A stretch of 64,000 nt of DNA from an uncultured Cellulomonas sp. (GTDB taxonomy: Bacteria; Actinomycetota; Actinomycetes; Actinomycetales; Cellulomonadaceae), in NCBI RefSeq assembly GCF_947494015.1, contig NZ_CANLTL010000001.1, forward strand, positions 1 to 64,000, given 5' to 3'. The notes under the pieces are model-generated. The model was given only the letters and a program-made list of their open reading frames with translations. It ran no database searches and was not told the origin of the DNA. The translations under genes were made by a program, and so were the position numbers. This document shows, piece after piece, positions 22,517 through 30,349 of the stretch. Each line of letters starts with the position of its first letter. The first letter of the stretch is position 1.

Positions 22517-23824
22517 TCATGCCGCGGGCACCAGCCGGGTCAGCCCGGAGATGACCCGGTCGACCATGTCGCCACCGCGTGGCTCGTAGCAGTCCGAGAG
22601 CAGCTTCAACGTGAAGCGCATGACCAGCGGCCGGGGCAGCCCGTACCGGGTGCACACCCGCATGACCTCGGGGTGCTCGATCAGCCGCACGAAGTACCGG
22701 CCCAGCGTGTAGAAGCCGCCCAGGTCCTCGCGCATGGTGGTGGCGTAGGTGGCCAGCGCCCGCTCCTTGGCCTGCGGGGTGGTCCGGGCGTGCGCCTGCA
22801 CGACGGCGTCCGCGGCGACCCGTCCGGCCTGCAGCGCGTAGGCGATCCCCTCGCCGTTGAACGGGCTGACCATCCCGCCGGAGTCCCCGACGAGCATCAG
22901 CCCGCGGCCGTACAGCGGGGTGCGGTTGAAGCCCATCGGCAGCGCGGCGCCCTGCACGGGACCGACCTGGTTCTCGGGCGTGAACTCCCACTCGGCGGGG
23001 GCGTTGGCCATCCAGCGGGCGAACAGGTCCTTGTAGTCGACCTTCGTGGCGTTCGGCGTCGAGGCGACGCTGCCGAGGCCGACGTTGGCGGTGCCGTCGC
23101 CGAGCGCGAAGATCCAGCCGTAGCCGGGCATGAGGTCGGAGGCGCCGGGGGCGCCGTCCCACAGCTCGAGGTGGCTCTCCATCCAGGCGTCGTCGTGCCG
23201 CGGGGTCCGGAAGTAGGTGCGGACGGCGACGCCCATGGGCCGGTCCATCCGCTTCTCCAGGCCCAGGGACAGCCCGAGCCGGGCCGAGACGCCGTCGGCG
23301 GCGATGACGACCGGGGCGCGGTACTCGACCGGGTCACCCGAGCGGCGTCCGGCGTCGTCCACCGGGCGCGCGGTCACCCCGACCACCCGGCCGGTCCGGT
23401 CGTCCAGCAGCGCCCCGGTGACCTGCGTCCGCTCGAGCAGCTTGGCCCCGGCGCTGCGGGCGTGGTCGGCGAGGGCCTGGTCCAGGCTCATCCGCGAGCG
23501 CGCGAGGCCGTACGAGGGGTAGCTGGACAGCTCGGGCCAGGGCAGCTCGAGCCGGTGCCCGCCACCGATCACGCGCAGCCCCTGGTTGCGGATCCAGCCG
23601 TCGCTCTCGCGCAGCGGGACGCCCATCGCGACGAGCTCCTTGACGGCGCGCGGGGTCAGCCCGTCACCGCAGACCTTGTCCCGCGGGAAGGAGGCCTTCT
23701 CCAGCAGCAGGACGTTCAGACCTGCGCCGGCGCACCAGTAGGCGGCCGCGGACCCGGCAGGTCCCGCACCCACGACGATGACGTCAGCGTCATCGTTCCG
23801 CCCACCGATCACGGCTCGCCTCAC
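22517..23824 (-). CDS. Geranylgeranyl reductase family flavoprotein (menaquinone tail reductase, MenJ-like)
   Basis: This 435-residue FAD-dependent oxidoreductase begins with a dinucleotide-binding motif, VIVVGAGPAGSAAAYW (~15-30), followed by the GGR motif FPRDKVCGDGLTPRAV and the second FAD motif MLVGDSGGMVSPFNGEGIAYA. In mycobacteria the related MenJ saturates one isoprene unit of menaquinone. Its position at the head of the nuo operon makes quinone-tail reduction the likely role here, though archaeal-type lipid reduction cannot be excluded. The start is GTG at 23824. A Rex-like palindrome lies 1-17 bp upstream. No strong ribosome-binding site is visible before this start. Confidence 0.88.
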   Translation of the reverse strand: MRRAVIGGRNDDADVIVVGAGPAGSAAAYWCAGAGLNVLLLEKASFPRDKVCGDGLTPRAVKELVAMGVPLRESDGWIRNQGLRVIGGGHRLELPWPELSSYPSYGLARSRMSLDQALADHARSAGAKLLERTQVTGALLDDRTGRVVGVTARPVDDAGRRSGDPVEYRAPVVIAADGVSARLGLSLGLEKRMDRPMGVAVRTYFRTPRHDDAWMESHLELWDGAPGASDLMPGYGWIFALGDGTANVGLGSVASTPNATKVDYKDLFARWMANAPAEWEFTPENQVGPVQGAALPMGFNRTPLYGRGLMLVGDSGGMVSPFNGEGIAYALQAGRVAADAVVQAHARTTPQAKERALATYATTMREDLGGFYTLGRYFVRLIEHPEVMRVCTRYGLPRPLVMRFTLKLLSDCYEPRGGDMVDRVISGLTRLVPAA

Positions 23825-23825
23825 C

Positions 23826-23841
23826 TGTGAAGACGTTCACG
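23826..23841. promoter_or_regulatory. Rex-type operator at the head of the reductase-nuo operon
   Basis: The palindrome TGTGAA-GACG-TTCACG differs at one outer base from the perfect inverted repeat TGTGAA-N4-TTCACA known for the NADH-sensing repressor Rex in Streptomyces. It sits directly before the GTG start and ~17 bp downstream of a TACAGT box, a roadblock-type position. A rex gene is present at 52083-52868. The sequence match is seen directly; binding is inferred. Confidence 0.75.
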
Positions 23842-23857
23842 AACTCCAGCGCTGCCC

Positions 23858-23863
23858 ACTGTA
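23858..23863 (-). promoter_or_regulatory. Candidate -10 box of the reductase-nuo operon
   Basis: On the minus strand the hexamer is TACAGT. A weak -35-like CAGACA lies 18 nt upstream. This would give a transcript start around 23851 and a short leader containing the Rex-type palindrome. There is no other candidate in the 167-bp gap. Confidence 0.5.
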
Positions 23864-23961
23864 GTCAGCGGCCGTGGGCGCTGTCTGCGAAGGCTTGCCT
23901 CACCCGCCGAACGGGTGCCACCGGAGCCGGCCGGCGCCCGCGCGGCCGGGTGCACCGTGGC

Positions 23962-23998
23962 CTGCTCACCGGGCTTGCTCACCGGGCTTGCTCACCGG
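23962..23998. repeat. Three copies of a 13-bp direct repeat
   Basis: The unit TTGCTCACCGGGC occurs almost three times in a row (the first copy starts CTG, the last is cut after 11 bases). It covers the stop codon of the PAP2-family gene that ends at 23992 and the gap beyond it. The origin is probably slippage; no function is apparent. Confidence 0.85.
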
Positions 23999-25068
23999 CC
24001 GACGGCGCGCTCCTCGACCGCACCCAGGCCGCGCAGCTCGCCGGACACCCGCGGGTCCTCCCCGGACCCCCGCCCGACCGCCATCGCCGCCAGCCGCACC
24101 GCCAGCCAGCCGACGGCGACCCCGGCGAGCACGTCCACCAGGTAGTGCCACCCGAAGTAGACGGTCGCCAGGACGGTCAGCAGCACGAACAGCCACAGCG
24201 CCCACCGCACCGGCCACGGGAGCCGGACCAGGTGCGCCACGAGCGCCGCCGTGACCACGATCGAGACGTGCAACGAGGCGAAGGCCGCGATGCCGTGCAC
24301 GGATTGCGTGGCGTGCGGGCCGGCCAGCACCTCGAGCCGGTTGTTCCACAGGGCGTTCTGCAGGTCCGACACCCCGGTCGACGGCAGGTCGGCGAACCGG
24401 AACCGCTCGACGTAGATGGGTCCCAGGGACGGCAGCACGTAGTACGTCGCCGTCCCGAGGATCCAGTTGAAGCTCAGCGCCGTCGCGTACCAGGCCCCCC
24501 GCGCGAGGTCGGAGGACCAGACCAGGGCGGCGGCGAGGGAGAACGGCACGAAGGTGAGGAAGAACAGGTACACCCACGACAGGACGTCGGCGGCCACGCC
24601 GGTGCCGAGGACCTCGTGCAGCACGTTGCCCGGGTGGTGGCCGAAGGCGAGCAGCCGGTCGGAGGCGACCAGCGACGCGTCGGTCAGGTGCTGCCGCAGG
24701 AACGGCAGGAAGCTCTTGAGGTTGCGGTAGGCGACGTAGGCGACGTAGAAGGTCGCCAGGCCGGCGGCGACGACGGCGAGCCGGGACGGGTGCCACCGCG
24801 TGCGCACGACGTCCCGGAGCACCGCCGGCGCGTCCCGGGGCGCGGGTCGACGGGCCAGGACGCGCGGCACCACGTCGAGCGCGATCATCGCGGCCACGAT
24901 GAGCGGCAACCGGACATAGCTCGGGCCGAGGAAGCCGTCCGGGTCCCGCAGCGGCAGCCCGTCCACCACGGCGACGACCAGCGTCATGGCGCCGAACACG
25001 AGCGAGACCGTCAGCGCGACCCCGAACAGCGCACGCCATGAGGCGCGCTCGACGTCGACCTCACGCAT
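23992..25068 (-). CDS. PAP2-superfamily membrane protein (inositolphosphorylceramide-synthase-like)
   Basis: This ~358-residue polytopic membrane protein has about eight hydrophobic helices. The C-terminal half carries a PAP2-type active site: GIAAFASLHVSIVV (nucleophile-adjacent histidine) and YFGWHYLVDVLAGVAVGW (the HxxxD pair). This is the PAP2_3 subtype seen in inositol-phosphate lipid synthases and in actinobacterial phospholipid-head exchange enzymes. The start ATG at 25068 is preferred because GGAGG lies 5 nt upstream; an in-frame GTG at 25134 would add 22 residues. It is divergent from the AftB-like gene, with 108 bp between them. A role in prenyl-phosphate or glycolipid recycling is possible, but the substrate is unknown. 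Confidence 0.8.
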   Translation of the reverse strand: MREVDVERASWRALFGVALTVSLVFGAMTLVVAVVDGLPLRDPDGFLGPSYVRLPLIVAAMIALDVVPRVLARRPAPRDAPAVLRDVVRTRWHPSRLAVVAAGLATFYVAYVAYRNLKSFLPFLRQHLTDASLVASDRLLAFGHHPGNVLHEVLGTGVAADVLSWVYLFFLTFVPFSLAAALVWSSDLARGAWYATALSFNWILGTATYYVLPSLGPIYVERFRFADLPSTGVSDLQNALWNNRLEVLAGPHATQSVHGIAAFASLHVSIVVTAALVAHLVRLPWPVRWALWLFVLLTVLATVYFGWHYLVDVLAGVAVGWLAVRLAAMAVGRGSGEDPRVSGELRGLGAVEERAVGR

Positions 25069-25176
25069 CATTGCCTCCTTCGATGCGACCCGCGCATCGA
25101 CCTCATCCCACGACGGGGCGGGCGGTCCCGGCACCAGGGTCCGCCCGGCTCGTCATCGAGCAGCGTCGGAGCCGCC

Positions 25177-26847
25177 GTGCACCGCCCGTCGCGAGCACCA
25201 TCCTCCCAGACGCCGGCCGGGGACGTGCCCGAGCCCGCCCGGCGAGCCGCGCTCGCCGTCACCGTCGTGGCCTGCCTGGGCTACCTGTCGCTGTGCTGGG
25301 CGCTGCGGGGGTTCGTGGCCGACGACTCCTGGATCTCGGTGCGGTACGCGGAGAACCTCGCGGCCGGTGCCGGGCCGGTGTGGAACCCCGGCGGCCCGCG
25401 GGTCGAGGGCTACAGCAATCCCGCGCTGGTCGGGCTGGAGGCGGTGGCCGACGCCGTCGGCTGGTCGGCGCTGGGGGCCGCGCGGGCGGTGGGCGTGCTC
25501 AGCGGTCTGGTGTGCGTGCTCCTGGTGCACCGGGCCGGGCGCGCCGTGGTCGGGCCGGTGGCCGCCACGGCCGGGGCGGTGCTGACCGCCGTCAGCGCAC
25601 CGTTCGCGCTGTGGGCGGTCGGTGGGCTGGAGACGACGGCCACGGCCGCGGTGCTGACCGCCGGGGTGCTGCAGCTGGCCCGGCCGGACGGTGGCCGCGC
25701 CGGTCTCGCCGGGGCGCTGCTCGCCGTGCTCCCGTGGCTGCGACCCGAGGGGCTGGTGGTCGTGCTCGCCGTCGTGGTGGCGTCCGAGGCGCCGGCGCTG
25801 CTGCGCGGCGGGCACCGGCGTCGTGCCGCGCGCCGGCTCGCGCTGGCCGGCGGGGTGCCCGTGCTGTCCCAGGTGGCCCTGGAGGGACTGCGCCTGATCG
25901 TCTACGGCCACGCGCTGCCGAACTCGGTGCTCTACAAGTCCGGCACCGGCGAGACGCTCGGGGTCGCGCTGAAGTTCGCCGACGAGTCCCTGCCGGTGCT
26001 GCTGCTCGCCGGGGCCGGGCTGCTCGGCCTGCGGCACCGGGGCGTGCTGCTCGCCGTCCCGGCCCTGGTCTACGGGATCGGGTCGGTCGGCACCCTGGAC
26101 AGCGCGAACCCCTTCAGCCGCTTCTTCATGCCGGTCTGGCCCCAGGTCGCCCTGCTCGCGGGCGTGGCCGTCGGCGCGGTCGCGACGCTGGCCGTGCGGT
26201 GGGTGCGGTCGGCGCGGGCTCGGGGGGCGGGGCACTCGGTGCGGCGTGGGGCTGCCGCTGCCGCCGTGCTCGCCGGGGCCCTCGCGCTCGCCGCCGCGCT
26301 CGTGGTCCCGGCCGACGTCCCCCGGGTGTCCGGGTGGCAGGAGCGCTACATGGGCTGCCGGGCCGCGGCGCGCCAGGAGGCCGCCCGGTGGCTGGTGGAC
26401 TCCACCGCGCCGGGCACGTCCTTCGCCGTCTCGGACGCCGGGTACGTGCCCGCCCGCGCCGGCGGGCGGACCGCGATCGACAGCTTCATGCTGAACGACC
26501 CCCTCATCCAGCGGACCGGCCCCCTGTCCCCGCGGCAGCGCGCCGACGTCGTGCACGCACGCCGGCCGGACGTCCTCGTGCTCGCGAGCCGCGACCCGGC
26601 GACGTTCGACCCGGTGTACCCCACCGAGCGCGCCCTGCACGAGCACCCCGCGGCCGGGGACTTCCGCCTGCGCCACGTCGCCAGCGGCGAGCCCGCGTGC
26701 GGCTACCACCTGTTGCTGCTCGAGCGGTCGGCACCGGCCGGCGCACGAGTACGGGCGTCGAGCCGCTGCACGACCTGCGGATCCGCTGCTGGGGGACGTC
26801 CACCTCGCGTGGACGGCCGACGACTGGCCGTCGGCGGGCGCGGGTGA
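25177..26847 (+). CDS. aftB: AftB-like GT-C membrane arabinofuranosyltransferase
   Basis: This 556-residue polytopic protein of the decaprenyl-phosphate-sugar-using GT-C fold has about ten hydrophobic helices. The N-terminal extracytoplasmic motif FVADDSWISVRYAENLAAG (~46-64) contains the catalytic-type DD pair. NPGGPRVEGYSNPAL, WLRPEGL, HALPNSVLYKSG and NPFSRFFMPVWPQ match the layout of mycobacterial AftB (GT89), which adds terminal beta-1,2-arabinofuranose to cell-wall arabinan. It lies directly upstream of dprE1-dprE2, which make its predicted donor. It starts with GTG at 25177, with a GGAG site 7 nt upstream. The last ~35 residues are Arg/Ser-rich and unlike the family, while a different frame continues as plausible protein to the dprE1 start, suggesting a frameshift near 26735. 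Confidence 0.72.
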   Translation: MHRPSRAPSSQTPAGDVPEPARRAALAVTVVACLGYLSLCWALRGFVADDSWISVRYAENLAAGAGPVWNPGGPRVEGYSNPALVGLEAVADAVGWSALGAARAVGVLSGLVCVLLVHRAGRAVVGPVAATAGAVLTAVSAPFALWAVGGLETTATAAVLTAGVLQLARPDGGRAGLAGALLAVLPWLRPEGLVVVLAVVVASEAPALLRGGHRRRAARRLALAGGVPVLSQVALEGLRLIVYGHALPNSVLYKSGTGETLGVALKFADESLPVLLLAGAGLLGLRHRGVLLAVPALVYGIGSVGTLDSANPFSRFFMPVWPQVALLAGVAVGAVATLAVRWVRSARARGAGHSVRRGAAAAAVLAGALALAAALVVPADVPRVSGWQERYMGCRAAARQEAARWLVDSTAPGTSFAVSDAGYVPARAGGRTAIDSFMLNDPLIQRTGPLSPRQRADVVHARRPDVLVLASRDPATFDPVYPTERALHEHPAAGDFRLRHVASGEPACGYHLLLLERSAPAGARVRASSRCTTCGSAAGGRPPRVDGRRLAVGGRG

Positions 26848-26959
26848 GACGGTCGGGACCGTGATCGGGCTGCGTCCGCGGTGGGGCCGGCTCCTGCTGC
26901 TGCGCAGCCGCGCGGTGGTCGTCCTGCGCACCGGCACGGGCGGGGGCCGGTCGCGATGA
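26741..26959 (+). other. Possible frameshifted C-terminus of the AftB-like gene
   Basis: In the frame beginning at 26741 the DNA reads as good protein (GDVHLAWTADDWPSAGAGE, then VGTVIGLRPRWGRLLLLRS). It ends in TGA at 26957-26959, overlapping the dprE1 ATG by 3 of its bases (ATGA). The annotated AftB frame instead turns Arg/Ser-rich and stops at 26847, leaving 108 bp unexplained. Either a sequencing indel or a real frameshift near 26730-26760 separates the gene from its tail. Confidence 0.5.
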
Positions 26960-28305
26960 CGCCGCGGAAGACCCTCACCGGCTGGGGCGGGACCGCGCCC
27001 ACCGCCGCCGACGTCGTCCGGCCCGGCGACGCGGACGGCGTCGCCGCCGCGCTCGCCCGCCGCGACCCCCGGGGGGTGGTGGTGCGCGGGCTGGGGCGCA
27101 GCTACGGCGACGCGGCCCAGAACGCCGGCGGCACCGTGCTGGACCTGACCGGGCTGCGGCGGGTGCTCGCCGTCGACGTCGAGCGGGCCACGGTGACCGC
27201 CGAGGCCGGGGTGTCGCTGGACCACCTCATGCGGACCCTGCTCCCCCTGGGGCTGTTCGTGCCCGTCACCCCGGGCACGCGGCAGGTCACCGTGGGCGGG
27301 GCCATCGCCGCCGACGTGCACGGCAAGGACCACCACGTGCGGGGCAGCTTCTCCCGGCACGTGGCCGGCATGGATCTCATGCTGGCCGACGGCAGCGTGC
27401 GCCACCTGACCCCCGACGGCTCACCGGACCTGTTCTGGGCCACGGTCGGGGGGATGGGCCTGACCGGCGTGATCCTGCGGGCGCAGCTGCGGATGCTGCC
27501 GGTGCAGACGTCGTCCGTCGTCGTCGACACCGAGCGCGTCCCCGACCTGGACGCGGTCATGGACCGCATGACCACCGACGACGAGCGCTACACGTACTCG
27601 GTGGCGTGGGTGGACTGCCTCGCCCGCGGCGGCGCGCTGGGCCGGTCCGTGCTGACCCGCGGCTGGCCGGCCCGGCTCGACCAGCTGCCGCCCGGAGCCC
27701 GCGGCCGGGCGCTGGCGTTCGCCCCCCGCCGGGCACCGACGGTCCCGGTGACCAGCCCCGTGCCGCTGGTGAACCGGTCCGCGGTCCGCGTGCTCAACGA
27801 GGCCTGGTACCGCCGCGCGCCCCGCGAGCGCCGACGCGACGTCCAGGGGATCGCGGAGTTCTTCCACCCGCTGGACGTCGTGGAGTCGTGGCCGCGGGTG
27901 TACGGCCCCCGCGGCTTCGTCCAGTACCAGCTCGTCGTCCCCTTCAGCGCGCCCGACGCCGTCCGGCGCTGCCTGCAGACGCTGCACCGGCACGACGTCG
28001 TCGTGTCGCTCGCGGTGCTCAAGCGGTTCGGCCCGGGGACGCCCGCGCCGCTGTCCTTCCCGGCCCCCGGCTGGACCCTGGCGCTGGACCTGCCGGTCGT
28101 CCCGGACCTGGCCGGCGTGCTGGACCGGCTCGACGCCCTGGTGCTCGACGCCGGTGGCCGGGTCTACCTCGCCAAGGACGCCCGGTTCCCGGCGAGCGAC
28201 CTGCACCGGATGTACCCCGACATCGACCGCTGGCGGCAGGTACGCCGCAGCGTCGACCCGGACGGCGTGCTCAGCTCCGACCTGTCCAGGAGGCTGGGCC
28301 TGTGA
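26956..28305 (+). CDS. dprE1: Decaprenylphosphoryl-beta-D-ribose 2'-oxidase
   Basis: This 449-residue FAD-linked oxidase of the VAO family oxidises decaprenylphosphoryl ribose to the 2'-keto form, the first half of the epimerisation to the arabinose donor. It aligns by eye along its length with mycobacterial DprE1: LTGWGGTAPT, RGLGRSYGDAAQNAGG, PGTRQVTVGGAIAADVHGKD (FAD-linked histidine region), ELWY-like EAWYRR, FFHPLD, FVQYQLVVP, APLSFPAPGW and YLAKDARF (the essential lysine). At the benzothiazinone-reactive cysteine (C387 in M. tuberculosis), this protein has alanine (residue 376, in GWTLALDLP). The ATG start at 26956 was chosen from homology; it shares one base with the dprE2 ATG region at its end (TGATG). 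Confidence 0.93.
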   Translation: MTPRKTLTGWGGTAPTAADVVRPGDADGVAAALARRDPRGVVVRGLGRSYGDAAQNAGGTVLDLTGLRRVLAVDVERATVTAEAGVSLDHLMRTLLPLGLFVPVTPGTRQVTVGGAIAADVHGKDHHVRGSFSRHVAGMDLMLADGSVRHLTPDGSPDLFWATVGGMGLTGVILRAQLRMLPVQTSSVVVDTERVPDLDAVMDRMTTDDERYTYSVAWVDCLARGGALGRSVLTRGWPARLDQLPPGARGRALAFAPRRAPTVPVTSPVPLVNRSAVRVLNEAWYRRAPRERRRDVQGIAEFFHPLDVVESWPRVYGPRGFVQYQLVVPFSAPDAVRRCLQTLHRHDVVVSLAVLKRFGPGTPAPLSFPAPGWTLALDLPVVPDLAGVLDRLDALVLDAGGRVYLAKDARFPASDLHRMYPDIDRWRQVRRSVDPDGVLSSDLSRRLGL

Positions 28306-29057
28306 TGGATGCCGTCGGGACGCCGCAGTCCGTGCTGGTGCTGGGGGGCACGTCCGACATCGGGCTGGCCGTGGCGCGCCGCCTGGTGGCCCGGCGGCCG
28401 GCCCGGCTGGTGCTCGCCGCGCGCCCCTCCCCCCGCCGGGACGCCGCCGTCGCGAGCCTGAGCGCTGCGGGTCACGAGGTGACCGCGGTCGACTTCGACG
28501 CCGAGGACCTGCCGGGTCACCCCGGCGCGGTCGACGCCGCCTTCGCCGGTGGCGACGTCGACGTGGCGGTCGTCGCGTTCGGCGTGCTGGGTGACCAGGA
28601 GCGGGCATGGCGCGACCACGCCACCGCGGTGCACCTGATGCAGGTGAACACCACGGCGGCGGTCAGCGTGGGGGTGCTCCTCGCGAGCCGGATGGCGGCC
28701 CAGGGGCACGGCACCGTGATCGCGCTGTCCTCCGTGGCCGGTGAGCGACCGCGGCGGTCCAACTTCGTCTACGGGGCCAGCAAGGCCGGCATGGACGCGT
28801 TCTACACCGGGCTGCGGGAGGCCGTGCGGGCCGACGGCGTCCGCGTGGTGGTCGTCCGGCCCGGGTTCGTCACCAGCGCGATGACGCAGGGGCTGGCGCG
28901 GGTGCCGCTGTCCACCGACCCGGACACGGTCGCCGAGCACGTGGTGCGGGGGCTGGCGCTGCGGCGCGAGACCGTGTGGACGCCCCCGGCACTGCGCTGG
29001 GTCATGAGCGCCCTGCGCCACCTGCCCGGACCCGTCTTCCGCCGGCTGCCGATCTGA
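28305..29057 (+). CDS. dprE2: Decaprenylphosphoryl-2-keto-ribose reductase
   Basis: This 250-residue short-chain dehydrogenase reduces the keto intermediate made by DprE1 to decaprenylphosphoryl arabinose, using NAD(P)H. The cofactor motif is LVLGGTSDIGLAVARRL (~11-27). The catalytic set is SSVAGERPRRSNFVYGASKAG with the serine, Y and K in the usual YxxxK spacing. Mycobacterial DprE2 is 254 residues. The ATG at 28305 shares its A with the dprE1 stop and has AGGAGG 10 nt upstream, so the pair is coupled. The 3' end overlaps the convergent GtrA gene by 56 bp. Confidence 0.92.
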   Translation: MDAVGTPQSVLVLGGTSDIGLAVARRLVARRPARLVLAARPSPRRDAAVASLSAAGHEVTAVDFDAEDLPGHPGAVDAAFAGGDVDVAVVAFGVLGDQERAWRDHATAVHLMQVNTTAAVSVGVLLASRMAAQGHGTVIALSSVAGERPRRSNFVYGASKAGMDAFYTGLREAVRADGVRVVVVRPGFVTSAMTQGLARVPLSTDPDTVAEHVVRGLALRRETVWTPPALRWVMSALRHLPGPVFRRLPI

Positions 29058-29466
29058 GCGCGGGCGCGCGGAACACGACGGTGCGGAACGCCCAGAAGCG
29101 GAACGCGGTCGCGATCGCCATGCCGACCACGTTGGCGGAGACGTTGTCCGCCACCGGGCTGCGCAGGCCGAGCACCCCCCGGGACACCAGCAGGCACGCG
29201 ACCTGCAGCGCCGCCGCGAGGAGGCTGACCGCGACGAACCGGACGGACTCCCGGGCGACGTCGGGCCCGCGCCGGTCGCGCCACGTCCACCACCGGCTGC
29301 CCGCGTAGGCGACCACGATCGCGGCCCCGCCCGCGCCCACCTTGGCCGGCACCGAGGGCACCGCCGCCCCGAGCAGCAGGACGTTGAACACGACCAGGTC
29401 GGTGCCGTAGGCGGTCAGCCCCACCGCCGCGAACCGCATCGCCTCCCCCGGCCGTGGGCGGCTCAC
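29002..29466 (-). CDS. GtrA-family membrane protein
   Basis: This 154-residue protein has four hydrophobic helices (AAVGLTAYGTDLVVFNVLL; PAKVGAGGAAIVVAYAGSRW; VSLLAAALQVACLLV; VVGMAIATAFRFWAF) and an Arg/Gly-rich C-terminal tail. GtrA proteins assist transfer or translocation of polyprenyl-linked sugars; in mycobacteria a GtrA protein (Rv3789) sits beside dprE1. The GTG start at 29466 overlaps the ubiA stop by 4 nt (GTGA). The last 56 bp overlap dprE2 tail to tail, so the basic C-terminus is antisense to dprE2 coding sequence. Confidence 0.88.
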   Translation of the reverse strand: MSRPRPGEAMRFAAVGLTAYGTDLVVFNVLLLGAAVPSVPAKVGAGGAAIVVAYAGSRWWTWRDRRGPDVARESVRFVAVSLLAAALQVACLLVSRGVLGLRSPVADNVSANVVGMAIATAFRFWAFRTVVFRAPALRSAAGGRRVRAGGAGRS

Positions 29467-30344
29467 AGCAGCTCCGCGACGACGAGCGACGCCGCCCAGA
29501 TCAGGCCGAGCGTCAGCAGCATCCGGTCGTGCAGGACGATCTCCTCGGGCTCCTCCGCGCGCCCCGCGTCGACGTTCATGGCGTAGCGCAGCAGCGCCAG
29601 CACGAACGGCACCGTGGAGAGCATCGTCCAGGTGGAGTGGCTCTCGGAGTCCACCTGGAACGCCCACAGCGAATAGGTCCCCACCACGATGGCCGCGGCG
29701 GTGGTCCACACGAACCGCAGGTAGCTCGGGCTGTACGCGCGCACGACGTCGCGGACGTACGTGCCGTCGGCCTCGCCGCGGCGCGCCTCGCCGTAACGCT
29801 TGCCCGCGGCCACGAACAGCGAGCCGAAGCCCGCGGTGAGCAGGAACCACGGGGACAGCGGGATGCCCGCGCCGACGCCGCCCGCGAGCGCCCGCAGCAG
29901 GAAGCCGGACGCGACCGCCCCGAGCTCGAGCACCGGCACGCGCTTGACACCCAGGCAGTAGGCGACCTGGATCGCCAGGTAGGCCACCGCCACGACCACC
30001 AGGTCCGTCCCGCGCACGGTCGCCAGCCCCAGACCGCCCAGCAGCAGGGCGCCGGCGAGGACCAGCGCCGACCCGGCGGTCACGGTCCCGGCGGCGACCG
30101 GCCGGTGCCGCTTGACCGGGTGCGCACGGTCGGCCTCGACGTCGAGCACGTCGTTGAGCAGGTAGATCCCGGACGACAGCAGGCAGAACATGGCGAAGGC
30201 GACGCCGGCGCCGGCCAGCGCGTCCGGCCCCACGAGCTCGGCGGCCGGCAGCAGCGGCGCCACGACCAGCAGGTTCTTGATCCACTGCCGCACTCGCAGG
30301 GCCGCGAGCATGCTGCCGGTCGCACCCAGCGCGAGCGTGGTCAT
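29463..30344 (-). CDS. ubiA: UbiA-type decaprenyl-phosphate phosphoribosyltransferase (DPPR synthase)
   Basis: This 293-residue membrane prenyltransferase-fold enzyme moves phosphoribose from PRPP to decaprenyl phosphate, the entry step to the arabinose donor. The first Asp motif is YLLNDVLDVEADRAHPVKRH (~64-83). Further signatures shared with the mycobacterial enzyme are RVRQWIKNLLV near the N-terminus, AAGKRYGEARRG (~183-194), SYLRFVWTT and FVLALLRYAMNVD with EPEEIVLHDR. The start is ATG at 30344, 5 bp after the PAP2 stop. It is translated between the PAP2 phosphatase and GtrA genes. Confidence 0.92.
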   Translation of the reverse strand: MTTLALGATGSMLAALRVRQWIKNLLVVAPLLPAAELVGPDALAGAGVAFAMFCLLSSGIYLLNDVLDVEADRAHPVKRHRPVAAGTVTAGSALVLAGALLLGGLGLATVRGTDLVVVAVAYLAIQVAYCLGVKRVPVLELGAVASGFLLRALAGGVGAGIPLSPWFLLTAGFGSLFVAAGKRYGEARRGEADGTYVRDVVRAYSPSYLRFVWTTAAAIVVGTYSLWAFQVDSESHSTWTMLSTVPFVLALLRYAMNVDAGRAEEPEEIVLHDRMLLTLGLIWAASLVVAELL

Positions 30345-30349
30345 CGCCG

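Noticed and set aside
23962-23998. Short repeats considered as a CRISPR-like array
   Set aside because: Direct 13-bp repeats without spacers, only three copies and no cas genes; this is simple tandem duplication.
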